The translations under genes and the position numbers were made by a program. Below, one piece after another: positions 35,701 through 47,384 of a stretch of 64,000 bases of DNA (position 1 is its first letter; each line of letters begins with the position of its first letter). The notes below the pieces were generated by a model. That model was not told the origin of the DNA and did no database searches. It saw only the letters and a list, made by a program, of their open reading frames with translations. The DNA comes from Quercus robur (lineage: Eukaryota; Streptophyta; Magnoliopsida; Fagales; Fagaceae): the NCBI RefSeq assembly GCF_932294415.1, contig NC_065538.1, positions 18,885,656-18,949,655 on the forward strand, read 5' to 3'.

Positions 35701-38700
35701 AGGACAGTGCTTGTAAATTTGAAAAGTGACTCACCTAAAAAACTAGTGTAATTAATAACATACTTAACTTAGAAATTCCTATAAAATATTTCGACAGCCA
35801 ATTTGGAATGTAAAGTTACAAGCATCCTTACCTGTAATAGCATTGATGCTTTTGCACATAGGACAGCATTGCTGACAGCTGGAAATCCAGTGGCAAAAGG
35901 AAGATTTAAACCCATTAGCTTGTCAGGAGAAGAGTTCACGAGAATAGTAACATCATCCATGCCATCATTTCCCATCATTGACCACCCCTCATCAGTAAAG
36001 CCATTAAGTGCCTCGTTAAAACCCCTGCAGAAAACATTCGTCATATTCTGAACAGCAGAGGACATTAACAAAATCAAGACATCATGTCAAATTAGAACAG
36101 AGCATGTTAACCTGCTCAGCCTCTGGCTCAGTGCTCGAAGAGCTGCAGGTCGTCTGCCCCAGCCTGTCACGGTTGACTGAGAAACCTCATGAGCTATCTG
36201 CCTCAGCTGGCGTAGAGCCTGGATGAGGATAACACACAATTTGGAATATGAAATCCAACCACCTTTATATTTTACAATTGCATATTTCTCAAGTAAATAA
36301 CAAAACTTCCATAATGATTCTATACATCCCAGACAGTGGTAAAAGAATCATAACTTGCAACATAACAAAAAGTAGAAAGCTAATCTTACCGTCATAGTCG
36401 TCTTTTGTGCAAGAACAGTTGATGATTCATACAGTGGGCGTAATACTTCTGGCACGCTCCATGGCTAGTTAATCAAACAAGCAAGCAAAAGTCATAATTC
36501 CTCTAGCCAGTACTCCAGAAACAAAAAAACTAACCAAAGATTATCAAATTATACATGACGTGCAGACTTTATACCTCCAAATCCATATGATCAACAATGT
36601 GTATGATTGAACCACCCCCCTCGCAGGGCCGTATGAGATACCCACTAGGCAGCATTTCTGCTCTCACAAAATGCTGCACTGGTGGCATGCTTGGACCATT
36701 TTGAGTATTTTTAAGTGACCTCTCACAGACCTGATCACCAAGTTAAATTATGAGAACGACTTGATTTATACTCAACCTAGAAAGAGGAAAACAAAACACA
36801 TGCATGTGCATGTGGACATGTGCTTGTGTCTACAAATCCATTGAATTGACTATGAAATCATAAGTCCAAATACTTTGGAACCACATACCACAAGGCTGCC
36901 ATCTTCTAAAACAGAAGTATAGCGCAACAACCAAAAGTCGCGAGCAGGCGCCAATGTAGTCGGAGCATAGAGCTATATCATCAACAAATAAAGAGATCAA
37001 TAAACAATTTAGTATAAAAGGCTCTGACAAACATCATATATAAATCACAATTAGTATTTACCTGCATGTAAAGCAGCTCAATGGTTCCACCGTTTGCAGT
37101 GGGCAGCACATTCAGAACATCCACAGCTCGGCAATCGCGGAACCACGACGGCCGATCTTTGAGGATTTCTGCAACCTGTAAGACATATGGTGAACAATAC
37201 GATCTCATAAGCTCAAACTAGAAGAATAACATACGAAGGAACAAATTAGAAACCCAAAGCACTTACCCTTGTAGGTTCTAGACCCACTAGGCCACAGGCT
37301 CGTGCTGCCACGCCAGTGCAACCATGAGAAATAGCAACGATTCCAATGGAATCCGGACCAGGCTGTGCATGTCATAAAGAGATGATAAGGAAGAAAGATT
37401 AGAACTCTTTGTTCAACCAAACAATACGTAGTGACCATTTTCTAAAAACACAACATTAAACAACTGCAACAAATTTTGGGTTATACTGTTTCTCCGGTTA
37501 ACCAGGAAAAAAATGCAATTAGAGGTTTACTACAGAGGAGTGCAACAGATACCCAGGTTTGTAATTTGATAATAAAAAATTATTATAACTTAACTTTTTC
37601 ATTGTTCTATCATTTAAGCTTTCAACACTTAATCATTGAGTTAAATAATTATTTGAAGGAAAAAAAAGAAAAAAAAAATTTGAAAAGAGATACCTTCATT
37701 CCAGGCATTTGGACCCACTCCACGGCAGTTCCAGTGGCCTTTGAAAGAAACTCTGCTAAAGTCTCTTCTGCAATGGACAAAAGCCTGGAAAAAATACAAG
37801 CATGAATTCATCAGCCACTGGCACAAAGAACAATGTGTGACCACAAAGCACAATGGCAGAAATGGACCCAACAACTGTATCCCCACTAACCCTGCAGGAC
37901 TAGCATCCCTTGGCGGATGCTGAGGTGTCAAATGGTGTTGACCACTAGTCACCACCGATTCACAACTTGTGTCTTTGGTTGCAAGAGTTGTCTGTAAGAT
38001 AAATAACCCTCAATCACAATTCACACACAGTACAGAAATAATGACGACAATAGTAATAATTAACTTTTGGTTGCTGACAAATTCTAGGGAAAGAAAAAAA
38101 AAATGCAATCATGCAATGTAATTATCATGTTTGAACAAGCAATTTTAACATTCCAAGTTTTCTGCTCTTTTCCTATGATTTTTCCTGCAACCATACTGTG
38201 ATGAAAGAGTGCAAAATTTACATTCTGGGTATGCTGGCGGAAGTAACCATTCTCATACACCAGCTGTGATACTTGCTTCTGCAACCTATCATTCTCCTCC
38301 ATCAAAAGTTTGTTCATGGCTGTCAGCTTCCTATTCACAGCTTGAAGCCGCGAAGCCTCTTTCCTCTGTTTTTCTCTGCATCTGCAAAAGCAAAACACAG
38401 ATTGCATGAAATTGTTACCAGATGCACAGCAAGACAATCAATTGGTAGCTTAAAAAAAAGAAGGGGAAAAAAAAAAAACTAAATCTAATACTAATTTCTC
38501 ATTGTTTGGGAAACTAGGCCTAATACATCACCGAACTAAGTAGAGAGAAATTTCTTATCAAAATCTAAAATTTATAATCAATATAGACAACATGGAAAAC
38601 CCATCTCAAATAAGAACCAAATGATTGCATTATGCTCCAATAAGGAAAACTTAATGACACAAAATTCAGTTTCTTTGCAACTTTACTAATTCAACCGACA

Positions 38701-38974
38701 AAGAGAGAGAGAAAAAATATAAAATCATAAACTTTTGGCTATGGAACCAAACCAACCAACATTACCTTCTGTTCTGGAACCAGACCTTGATCTGTTTCGG
38801 CTCGATGTTGGAGAGAATTGGACACTCACGAATAAGCTGCTGACGCCGAATCGAACTTGGCTTTGGGCACTCATGATAGAGCCTCTCGAGGGCTTCAACC
38901 TGCTCAGGTGTGTATCGGACATACTTGCCATTGTCAATCGCACTCTGCTTACCATCCTTGCAGGACATTGCCAT
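31482..38974 (-). CDS. HB15: HD-ZIP III transcription factor, CORONA/ATHB-15 type
   Basis: Eighteen coding exons (high to low): 38974-38766, 38381-38222, 37991-37891, 37784-37694, 37362-37267, 37175-37062, 36972-36889, 36730-36575, 36464-36390, 36218-36112, 36024-35832, 35129-34944, 34800-34720, 34024-33890, 33798-33473, 32849-32744, 32185-32036, 31628-31482. Total 2517 nt, 838 aa, unbroken. Domains: homeodomain about 14-76 (WFQNRR at 65-70), leucine zipper about 85-115, START lipid-binding domain about 150-370 and C-terminal MEKHLA from about 690, ending in NWSFV. The start MAMSCKDGK and the overall sequence match ATHB-15/CORONA more closely than REVOLUTA or PHABULOSA. These nuclear factors set vascular and meristem patterning and organ polarity. 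mRNA is expected to be cut by miR165/166 (site annotated separately). The ATG at 38974 is the first in frame; the upstream codon is TTG. Confidence 0.96.
32639..32697. repeat. Compound (GT)n(GA)n microsatellite in an HB15 intron
   Basis: About 11 GT units followed by about 18 GA units on the plus strand, in the intron between coding exons 16 and 17. Confidence 0.9.
37353..37704 (-). promoter_or_regulatory. miR165/166 target site, split across an intron
   Basis: The last 11 nt of coding exon 4 (CTGGAATGAAG, 37704-37694) join the first 10 nt of exon 5 (CCTGGTCCGG, 37362-37353). Together they pair with miR166 except at the two 5' target bases and one G:U at the end. The codons are those of PGMKPGP in the START domain, residues 184-190. 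As in other HD-ZIP III genes the complete site exists only in spliced RNA. Confidence 0.93.
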
Positions 38975-40140
38975 CTCCAATCACTTCAAGCTCAACTTCC
39001 TCAATGAAAACTAAACCAACCCAATTAGATTCTCTTCCTAGTGCACAATCTCAAACACCTTCTAGAGCTTCAAACCCAAAAACACAGCCACAAACTAAAA
39101 ATTCAAGTACCCCACAAAAAACTAAACAAAACCCAAGTAGCTTTACTTCCTGCACTACAATCCCAAGCACTTGGCCACAACTAAAAGCTATACAAAATAT
39201 AAGTAGCTTCTCTTGCTAAGTGACAAACTCCAAACACTTACTAGAGCTTCAGAGACCAACAAAAAGGGACATAAATTGAAGTCTTAAGCAAAGTAATGCA
39301 CTTTCAAATCTTGTGCCCGGGTCTTCAAACTATATACATATAAATATATGTAATTTTGCTTAGAATACAGAGATTGAGAAATGCAAGGATATAGATAAAA
39401 CCGAGACGCCAAAATCCTTAACAAGAACGTAGTAGTTTATCCTTGTTTTCTCAATAGGAGACAGCCCCAAACACAAGACAACATGAAATCTATCGAGATC
39501 AGAGCTTAAAAACCCCACAGAACTCTCAGGAAAACATTCGAAGCAACTATTCCCTTTACCAAACTTTGTTTCCAAAAACAAAAACAAAAACAAAGACCCA
39601 GAAAGGAAAAAAAGAAAAGAAAAGAAGATATGTTTATATATGTTGGCCTTGATTCAAGGCTCGTAGTTTTACCGATCCAACTCAGCTAAATCCTTGAAAC
39701 GAGTCACAAAAGCACCAACTCGGTATCTCTCTCTCTCTCTCTAAGCTCCACCCCAGAAAAAGATCCAAGCTTTTACTCTGAAACTGAAAATATTCTTTTT
39801 GCCGATCTCACACTCTACGGCTTAAGAACCAGCCAAAACGACACGGTTTCAGCAATCCTCATGGTCCAAGAAGATTCCTCTGCTAACAGCTGAAACATTT
39901 TGATAATATAGGTTTCACCAAAACCAAACCAAACAAACAAACAAAGCAAAAGACATGAGCTCAAATCAAACCCATTTGTACCCTCTTTTTATTTTTGTTT
40001 TAGGAAGCAGAAAAAAGAGAGAAATGGGAAATGGTAAATGGGAATTTGGAAAGTATATTTTAGAAAAGGAGGAAAACCCTAGGTGAGGAGGAAGACAGAA
40101 GAGGAAAGTAGTTTGCTTTTGGTTTTCATTGTGTTGTTGT

Positions 40141-40176
<36 letters not shown>

Positions 40177-40320
40177 CTGTTGCGTTTGCTCTGTGGGTTT
40201 TCATTGGTTCGTCACTTTCGGCTCAGAGGTCTTCGCACTCCACTGTGTGTGTAGGGAAATGGAGCATTTCTATTTTCTTTTACCCTTTTTTTTTCAAAAG
40301 TGGTGGCACTTTGTAATGAC
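38975..40320 (-). promoter_or_regulatory. HB15 5' leader and promoter region
   Basis: Upstream of the minus-strand start codon. It holds a CT/GA run at 39727-39741 and a (GTT)n-rich stretch at about 40130-40180. The leader boundaries and any leader intron cannot be fixed from sequence alone. Confidence 0.4.
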
Positions 40321-42342
40321 CCTTTTGCCCATTTTCGCAGTTTGAGATTGGAGTTTCCCGCAAAGCTACAGAAGTCCGAGAATTACTCAATTATCCTTAA
40401 ACCTATGTTAGTATGATACCTGACGAAATACCAAATGATTTTTGGTATAAAAAATATTCAAATTTCAGATCTCTTATTCAACAACAAGACGTGGCAGCAA
40501 TAAAAAAAAGTAACATATGTTTAAAAGCCCATTTGATCATGTGCATTACTCATGACCCTTAAACACAAGTTATTTTCTTTTTATTGTCACATAACTCATT
40601 ATGCAGCAAAACATTTTCACTTAAAATAAGCTTTTATTCTCTAAAAAATCGTGTTAGAATTTAGTCACCAAATCAAGTGGCAAACATTTTAGCCTCACAT
40701 CAAAATCAGCAATACAACTTGCTCTTTCGACAAGGACATGAGCTAGGCCATTGCCCTCATGTTTGTCATGTCTAAAACAATACCAAGTCAGACCTGATAT
40801 GCTACTTCTTTGGTTTCAAAGATTAAATTTCCATATATTGTAAAAACTATAAAATTAAGGTCTGTAGTTGCGAAGTCAATCACCATCGAACTTCAAGTTG
40901 TGAATTCTCACCTCAATAGAAAAGGTTATGGCTCTTCTTGCTAGTTCCACCAAATGTGGAAGTCTTATTACATTATTGCTAGTTCCACCAAATGTGGAAG
41001 TCTTATTACATTATTACTAGCAAACATTATGAATGGAAATAACTAGAACTAGGAAGGAAACCCACTAGATTGCTAATGTTTGGCAGTAGAGCCGCTGCGG
41101 AGGTTAAATTTGTCAAATGAATGAATGATGAGAAGAGACGCAAAGTTCATGGGGAGTAAAAAAGTGAATGGTAAGGAAGTAAATTGGTGCAAGTAGGGGT
41201 GCAAGTAGAGAAGATAATGCGCGAATCAGAAGCTTAAAAAATACAAAAGGCATGGGGGAGAGAGGTTTGCGTGGGACACAGAGGACACCATGATGAGGTT
41301 TTTGCATGCGTCTCGATTTTAAAGCTTTTTAAAAAAAATAAAATAAAAAAGATATAATAAAAAAAATATTAAAATTTTTTTGAGATTTTTTTTTTTTTAA
41401 TTTTCCCATATGAGAGGCTACGTCATCATAGCACTGGCTATCCGTATTTAAAGAGGCACATATAACATACCCACATACATGACATGACAATTGACATGAC
41501 ATGTGACATAAAAAAAAAAAAAAAAAAAAAAGGAAATGTCGTGATAAGATGGTGGGTGTGTGATGTAATATGTAGCCTTGTAGTTGTAGGGACATGAGGG
41601 CGTTAGCAGGCCTTATCGTCTCCATGTGTGTCTGCTTGGGTATCAGAAAAAGTCAAAAATATCAGGTGGAAAATTTTATTCAAGGATAATCCTTTTTGTT
41701 CATGGTAATTGGTACTGTTTTTTTAATTTATTATTATTATTATTTTCTCACATTGTACTAGATGATGATGATGATATAGTAGTATCTTATTAAAAGTACA
41801 AATACATATATTATATATACATGTACAGCAAACTAGATATTACAGTGAAGGTAACAATACCTAAGACTGTTTTGCAGAGTTCTGCAGGCTGCACTTTGTG
41901 GTTGAAAGTTGAAACAGCATTTTCCTTCTTTTTTTTTTTTTTCTTTTTTTCTTTTTCTTTTTCTTTCTTTCTTGTGGGCTGAGTGATGGGGATTTGGTTG
42001 TATCTTTCATTTGTTTTATACGTAACTGTTGAAATCACAGTCAATGTTTGTGGGTCTTGTGACTGCAATATTGTGTGGACTGGATCACAAAAATGATCCT
42101 TCTTGGGTTGGGGTACAAAACACCACAAATTTTTTTTTTTTTTTTATGGGTGCGGCAATTTCAAGTTTTGAACTCAATGGCTTTCATACAATTGAGTTTT
42201 AATTTATTCTCTTGTCGGTTTTCAACATCGATCAGATGTTGATCAAATACCAGTGAATGTGATTTCTTTTTTTTGATACAGTAGGATTTGAATTTAAGGT
42301 AAAATACAGTTAACATTTGGGTTAATGTCAGTTAGATTTGAG
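40321..42342. other. Intergenic DNA with simple repeats
   Basis: Contains a 38-bp tandem duplication at 40939-41014, poly-A/T runs at about 41385-41400, 41512-41531 and 41931-41955, and GATGAT units near 41762. No gene seen. Confidence 0.5.
40939..41014. repeat. Exact 38-bp tandem duplication
   Basis: TGCTAGTTCCACCAAATGTG begins at 40939 and again at 40977; the two units are identical over their length, so the duplication looks recent. Confidence 0.85.
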
Positions 42343-42490
42343 CAATGCTAAAACCATACAAAATTACATAATCATGTGATAAGTTGTAACTGTTAAAGAT
42401 GTGTCCTCACATGGACTCACCATCACACCTCTACCACTCATAAGTCACGCATGTGACTAATTGTGATAAAAGTTGTGCAATTTTATGTGG
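42343..42490. mobile_element. MITE with AATGCTA terminal inverted repeats
   Basis: Left end GCAATGCTAAAACCATACAAAA and right end TTTTATGTGGCTCTAGCATTACT are imperfect inverted repeats about 150 bp apart; the interior has inverted words TCATGTGATAAGTTG / CATGTGACTAATTGTGA. Non-coding. Confidence 0.5.
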
Positions 42491-43564
42491 CTCTAGCATT
42501 ACTTATTAGATTTAATGCATTTCAAAACTAACCAACTTAGTTTCTAATTACCAATTTACCATGAGAGAATGAGGAAAAAATAGAGTAAGAATTTAGGGAC
42601 CAAGTAAGGTTTGGGAACTTTTTTTTTTTTTTGATAAAAAGACTGTAACTTTCATTAAAATAAGATAAATTCAATACATCTTAAGCTAAAGAGACTTTAA
42701 TCATACTATAAATTTTCTCTATTCAAGTTACATAAGGAACAATGTTCTTGACATATCAATCCAAGACATGTGCATACTGATTTTAGAAACCAATTTAATT
42801 AATTTTGAAATGTTTTAGATCAAAAGATTTCTTCTTAGCATAGAAGGAATTCAATCATAAATTTCTTATTTAATGATAGTAAAATTACCTTTATTTAACA
42901 CAGACCCAACTATATCATGTTTCGAATGTATGCTTCCTCCCACTCACAGCTGGTGAGTCCCACCAACTATGAGTGGGAGGAAACATTTACCTGAAACAGG
43001 ATGTATTTTCCCTACTTCCATATCTAGCACAAGGAAAATTAGTCATATAAAATAATACATGCCACTATTACCATTTCGGCCCATGGTATAACTGTGTCGG
43101 CCTTTTTTTTTACTGTAATTTTGATTCAAGCAAAAATTAAGAGCTTTCCCTTGAGAACTTTTTGTAAATCTTCTTTTCTTGAGGACATGGAGTTTTAGTT
43201 ATGTGATGATATTTTATAAATATTTAATGATAATGTTATCATTAATATTTATTAGTATTTTATTTTTAAAGGAATGTGTATGTACCTATTATATAATATA
43301 GCTAGGAAATGTTGTTTTGTTTTTATAAATGTACAAACTCCATGCATTAAATTGTAAATTGGACCCTCTAAACTTAAGGCCATTTTGATTTTGTCTCTTA
43401 ATATTTGAAAATTTAGATTACCATCCCTAATTTTGTATAGTGTTTTAATTCAAACCCTTCCATCAAAGACCGTTGATGAGGTCATTTTATTTAGTTTCCA
43501 CACTACAAAAGGATTGCATGAAAATTGAAGAGATTCGTCTCTATTTGTAACTATTTGTAACGTC
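42491..43564. other. AT-rich intergenic DNA
   Basis: Contains the fold-back at 42918-43004; otherwise no feature recognised. Confidence 0.45.
42918..43004. repeat. Fold-back inverted repeat, ~40-nt arms
   Basis: The left arm includes GCTTCCTCCCACTCACAG and the right arm CTATGAGTGGGAGGAAAC, meeting at GGTGAGTCCCACC. The arms extend outward with mismatches (CATGTTTCGAATGTATG against CATTTACCTGAAACAGGATG). RNA or single-stranded DNA from it would form a long hairpin. Confidence 0.65.
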
Positions 43565-44340
43565 CTAAAATATTTTCCAATATAAATTTTATTCAGTTTA
43601 AAATGTTTTGGGAGAAAAAGTTTTCTTTTTCGGTGTTTGCTTTGAAAAACATTTTTTAGATGTATGGTACAATGAAAAATTTTTAAAAATAATAATAATT
43701 AAATATCCTTCATAGAAACACAATCAGAATTCGGAAGCCCACACTCAAATTCCGCAACAACCCAAATTCAAATTCTCAAATTTCAATCAGAAACCCAAAC
43801 AAAAATTTCTTAATAACCGTGTACTACAAAATTGCATAAGAAATTTATTTTAAAAAATTCCACATCCTACAAAGATCGTTGCGATAGAACTCCTCCCATC
43901 CAAATTTGTGAAGAGTGTTCTTACAACTTACAAGATGAGTATTCTTATGACAAAATAAACACTGAAATGTACATTTCAGTGTTTATTTTCACATGTGATG
44001 GGTCTTCAAGAGCGTCACAATGGGCTTATAAAAGTGTCACTATGGAGCTCCTCCCACCCAGATTTGCGATGACTCTTTAAGGCAATGACAATGGGTGGAT
44101 CTCATGCCAACATGCCGACCACCGCAAACCCCTAACAACCACCTCTGTGTGCAATAAAGATAGAAGAGAGGGTGGAGGGCTTGCAAGAAAGAGAGAGTAG
44201 TGGAGTTTCACACATGGTTTGGAATGAAAATAGTTTACCATAAAATAAAATTCAATAAACCATTTTACAAGTTTTTACAATATGTTTTCCGGTCAACAAA
44301 CACCATAAAATGCTGAAAATAATTTTCATAATATATTTTA
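43565..44340. mobile_element. Non-autonomous terminal-inverted-repeat element
   Basis: The left end CTAAAATATTTTCCAATATAAA...GGTGTTTGC is roughly mirrored by the right end (reading outward GTGTAAAATATATTATGAAAA...GGTGTTTG). The interior is GC-richer, with two related words (ACTCCTCCCATCCAAATTTG near 43890 and GCTCCTCCCACCCAGATTTG near 44046), and contains the perfect 38-bp palindrome. No transposase. The style fits a Mutator-like MITE, by inference. Confidence 0.45.
43952..43989. repeat. Perfect 38-bp palindrome
   Basis: Nineteen-base arms (AAAATAAACACTGAAATGT and its complement) meet with no spacer at ATGT|ACAT. The dyad can extrude as a cruciform or make a perfect RNA hairpin. Confidence 0.95.
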
Positions 44341-46659
44341 CACTAAAAGAAACAGAGTCTCAATTCGCATAAACCCAACCATCCCTTCCCCAAATTGCAA
44401 GCCCCACATGGTCCTCAAAACCTTAACTGAGGGTCAAACCAACAAATCTTGTGCCCTAAACACCCATTTACTCAATTGAACTATGCTAAGGACAATTGCA
44501 AAATCTACACTGATAACAATTGTTATCACTGACCCAATAGCCAAAAACCTCTTTGCACCCGTAAGCTAATAGCATTCAAATTGGATTCCAAATTAACACA
44601 CACAAACGAGTGGCGACTCTTAAGATTTTTTTCTAGGGAAATCGATAAGAAGATGAATCTTGAGTAGGGGATGAATTTTGTGGTCTACATGGTTTTATTA
44701 TAAATTTGTCCATATTACTAAGAAGATAATAAAAAATAAACTATAAGTTCATCTGGTATATTGTTTCTAATGAACATACTAATTATGATTGATAAGATAA
44801 AAATCTTGGAAATAATCTATTTTCTATAAATATAATGTCATTGTGCACCCTTAGCGTAATGGTGTGATGGACACTTCACAAATACAAGTTCTTATAAGGT
44901 GGGGGGTCAAAGGGCTAAGGTTTAAGTCTCTTGGAGGGAGTTTCGCACACATATACACATAAATTAGGCAAGAGTGAGATTTCTATCTCAAATTAAAAAA
45001 AAATAAAAATACAATAAACATATTAATTATTGTTGTTAAGTGAACTTTATTTATTATTGCTTAGAATATTTTTATCAATTAGTTTATGTCTATACTCTAT
45101 ACAATGATTTTATTTAACAATTCAACTCAACTTTGAAAACTATAAATCTTTGTACTAATTGGATGACTGGCCCATGCCTCAATTCCCACTTAACAAATAA
45201 CAAATTAAAAACACATTCAAATTCAGCCACTCTACTTGCTGATACGATCAAAAGTATAAATTAATTGTAGCTTTATTTAACAAACTCAAATTTGACAACT
45301 ATTAGTCTTTGTAATTCTATTAAGAAAATTTTTGTTATGTTAATATTTATTTTTGTCTTCACTCAATCACTCCTCTATCCCATGGCCCTTGTCTAATTTT
45401 TTATTTTTGTTAAAAAAAAAATCGTCCCTTGTCTAATTATTTAATTGTCTTTTAGTGTTGAAATTTACTAACCCATGCCCCAATTCCCGCTTAACAAGTA
45501 CTCCAACAAATTAAAAATACAATCAAATTCAACCACTTCACTTGCAAATGTGATAAAAAAATATAAATTAATTGTAATTTTATTTGTAAGAATAAATTGT
45601 TAAGGGGATCACATTCAACATTCAAGTTTATTTCAGTTGAACTTAAAAAATATTTAAAGTTAGGAACTCAAGATGTTCAAATTTTTATTTTCAGAGGGTA
45701 AAACTTTTTTTTATAAAATTATATATATATATATATATATTCTTTTATCTTTTTTCTGCAACTCAAGGGGTTCATAACCACCTGACCAAAGCTAACGCCG
45801 CCCCTGACACAAACGGCACTTGGGCACCATTGCTTAATTGCCAACCACCCTATCGGCAACTTGTTAGAAGTAAAAGCATTGTCATAACAATTTTCCACTG
45901 CCACCTCTTAATTTGAACCATAATTACTTGGTACTTATACTGCTTGCACGAAAGATCGTCAGCAACTTTCTCAATCATCGCATAGAGCGAGGGCAGCGTA
46001 GCCAACTCCTCTGTGAAGTGGGTTGTAGTGCCAAAGAAGAAACAAATAAACGATGGAGATTGGAGTGAGAGAGAGAGAAGCAAGTAAAGGAGAATAGGAA
46101 AATAAATTAAAATAAAAGGCAAAATAGAGAAGAATTAAAAACTAATGATATTGACTTGTAAAAATTAAAAGATATGTTGAGGTGGCTTAAATAAGATTTA
46201 AGGTTTTTGTTAATGTATGCTGATTAAGTTATATTTTTATATTTTATTAAATAATATTTCAATACATTTTTAATTTTATAAAAACAAGTCAAACTGTATA
46301 TAAATATCTAAAAAATCACACATATATAACCACAATAAATTTGTGTATGTAAACCAATCAATTATTGACAAGTATATTTTAAATTTTGAAAAATGTGTAT
46401 TATAGCTCATAATTGTGTATTTATTCATTATTAACTTGTGTCTTTAGCGCACTTATTAATAAAGTCCAAAATTTAAGACAATATAATCTTTTTGAGCTTA
46501 TGCTACATTTAATATTCACTTCATCAATGGATATGGATATAAAGGTTATAATAAATGCTATATAAAGTTATTTAGTAATTTATACGTAATTGTTTTAAAC
46601 ATAAGAGTACAAATCAAAATAATTATTTAGTAGTTTGCAATTATTTTCAAAACCTAAGA
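44341..46659. other. AT-rich intergenic DNA
   Basis: Holds a SINE-like element at 44848-45005 and two diverged copies of a unit with AATTCCC(A/G)CTTAACAA and CAAATTCA(G/A)CCACT(C/T) words (near 45180-45270 and 45480-45560). A (TA)n run is at 45721-45740. No gene seen. Confidence 0.45.
44848..45005 (+). mobile_element. SINE-like element, third family
   Basis: Begins GTGCACCCTTAGCGTAATGG (A-box-like TAGCGTAATGG), then a B-box-like AGGTTTAAGTCTC about 75 bp later, a GGAGTTTCGCACACATATA body and an A-rich end (AAATTAAAAAAAAATAAAA). No target duplication found, so it rests on promoter-box order and the A-rich tail. Confidence 0.45.
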
Positions 46660-47384
46660 GGGGGTCAAAATCTTCTGTCTCAAACTCTCTATACCACTCT
46701 ATGCTCCACGAATTAAAATGTGCCACATGTCCACAAATTCCTAAATTCATGCTTCTCATTTCACTAATCAAAAAAAAAAAAAAAAAAATGCCCAACATCA
46801 TCTCATCCCACTGACATGAGTTTGCCAACGCCATTAGAGGTTGTCACAGCCATGGCTCTACCTCTAGCTTCATGTGGATCAAAGTTGGTTTGAAACCCCC
46901 ACGAACCCATCGCTGCTCACTTTGCCTTGTTCTTAGAAAGGTACAACAGGTTGCCCCCCACTACCACCACCTCGGCCTCTTCATTTTCTTGTCATCAACA
47001 CCAGTTCCATCCCCATCTCTGTCAAATCTGCCTTGCTCTTAGAACATCACTACCACCTCTGATTTGCTCCTCTTCTTCTTGCCATCAATGCCACCAAAGA
47101 GCACATCTTGTTTAAAGACGAAACCGGCGTGCCAAACTAGGATGTGCCAGTGATTGGTGGTGGTTGTCTCTTAGTAGTGGTGTTGCCGGAGTTGATGGTG
47201 GTGACCGGTGATGGCTTGATGGGATAACGTGAGTTATTTTTTTATTATTTTTTTTTTAAAGAAAGTTCTATTTGGCCTTGTGAAATAAGAAGCGTGAATT
47301 TAGGAATTAGTGGACATGTGGTACATTTTAATTCGTGGAGCATAGAATGGTACAGCGAGTTTGAGATATAAGATTTTGACTCCC
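46660..47384. mobile_element. 725-bp non-autonomous element with ~115-bp terminal inverted repeats
   Basis: The left arm (46660 to about 46775) starts GGGGGTCAAAATCTTCTGT and the right arm (about 47270-47384) starts, reading inward on the minus strand, GGGAGTCAAAATCTTATAT. Both continue with CTCAAACTC, CTATGCTCCACGAATTAAAA and CCACATGTCCAC; my estimate is near 88% identity. TAAGA occurs immediately outside both ends (46655-46659 and 47385-47389). The interior is GC-richer with two diverged direct copies of a CACTACCACC...CTTCTTG..ATCAA segment, and no transposase. Long arms suggest a Mutator-like element, although the 5-bp flank is shorter than the usual 9. Confidence 0.75.
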
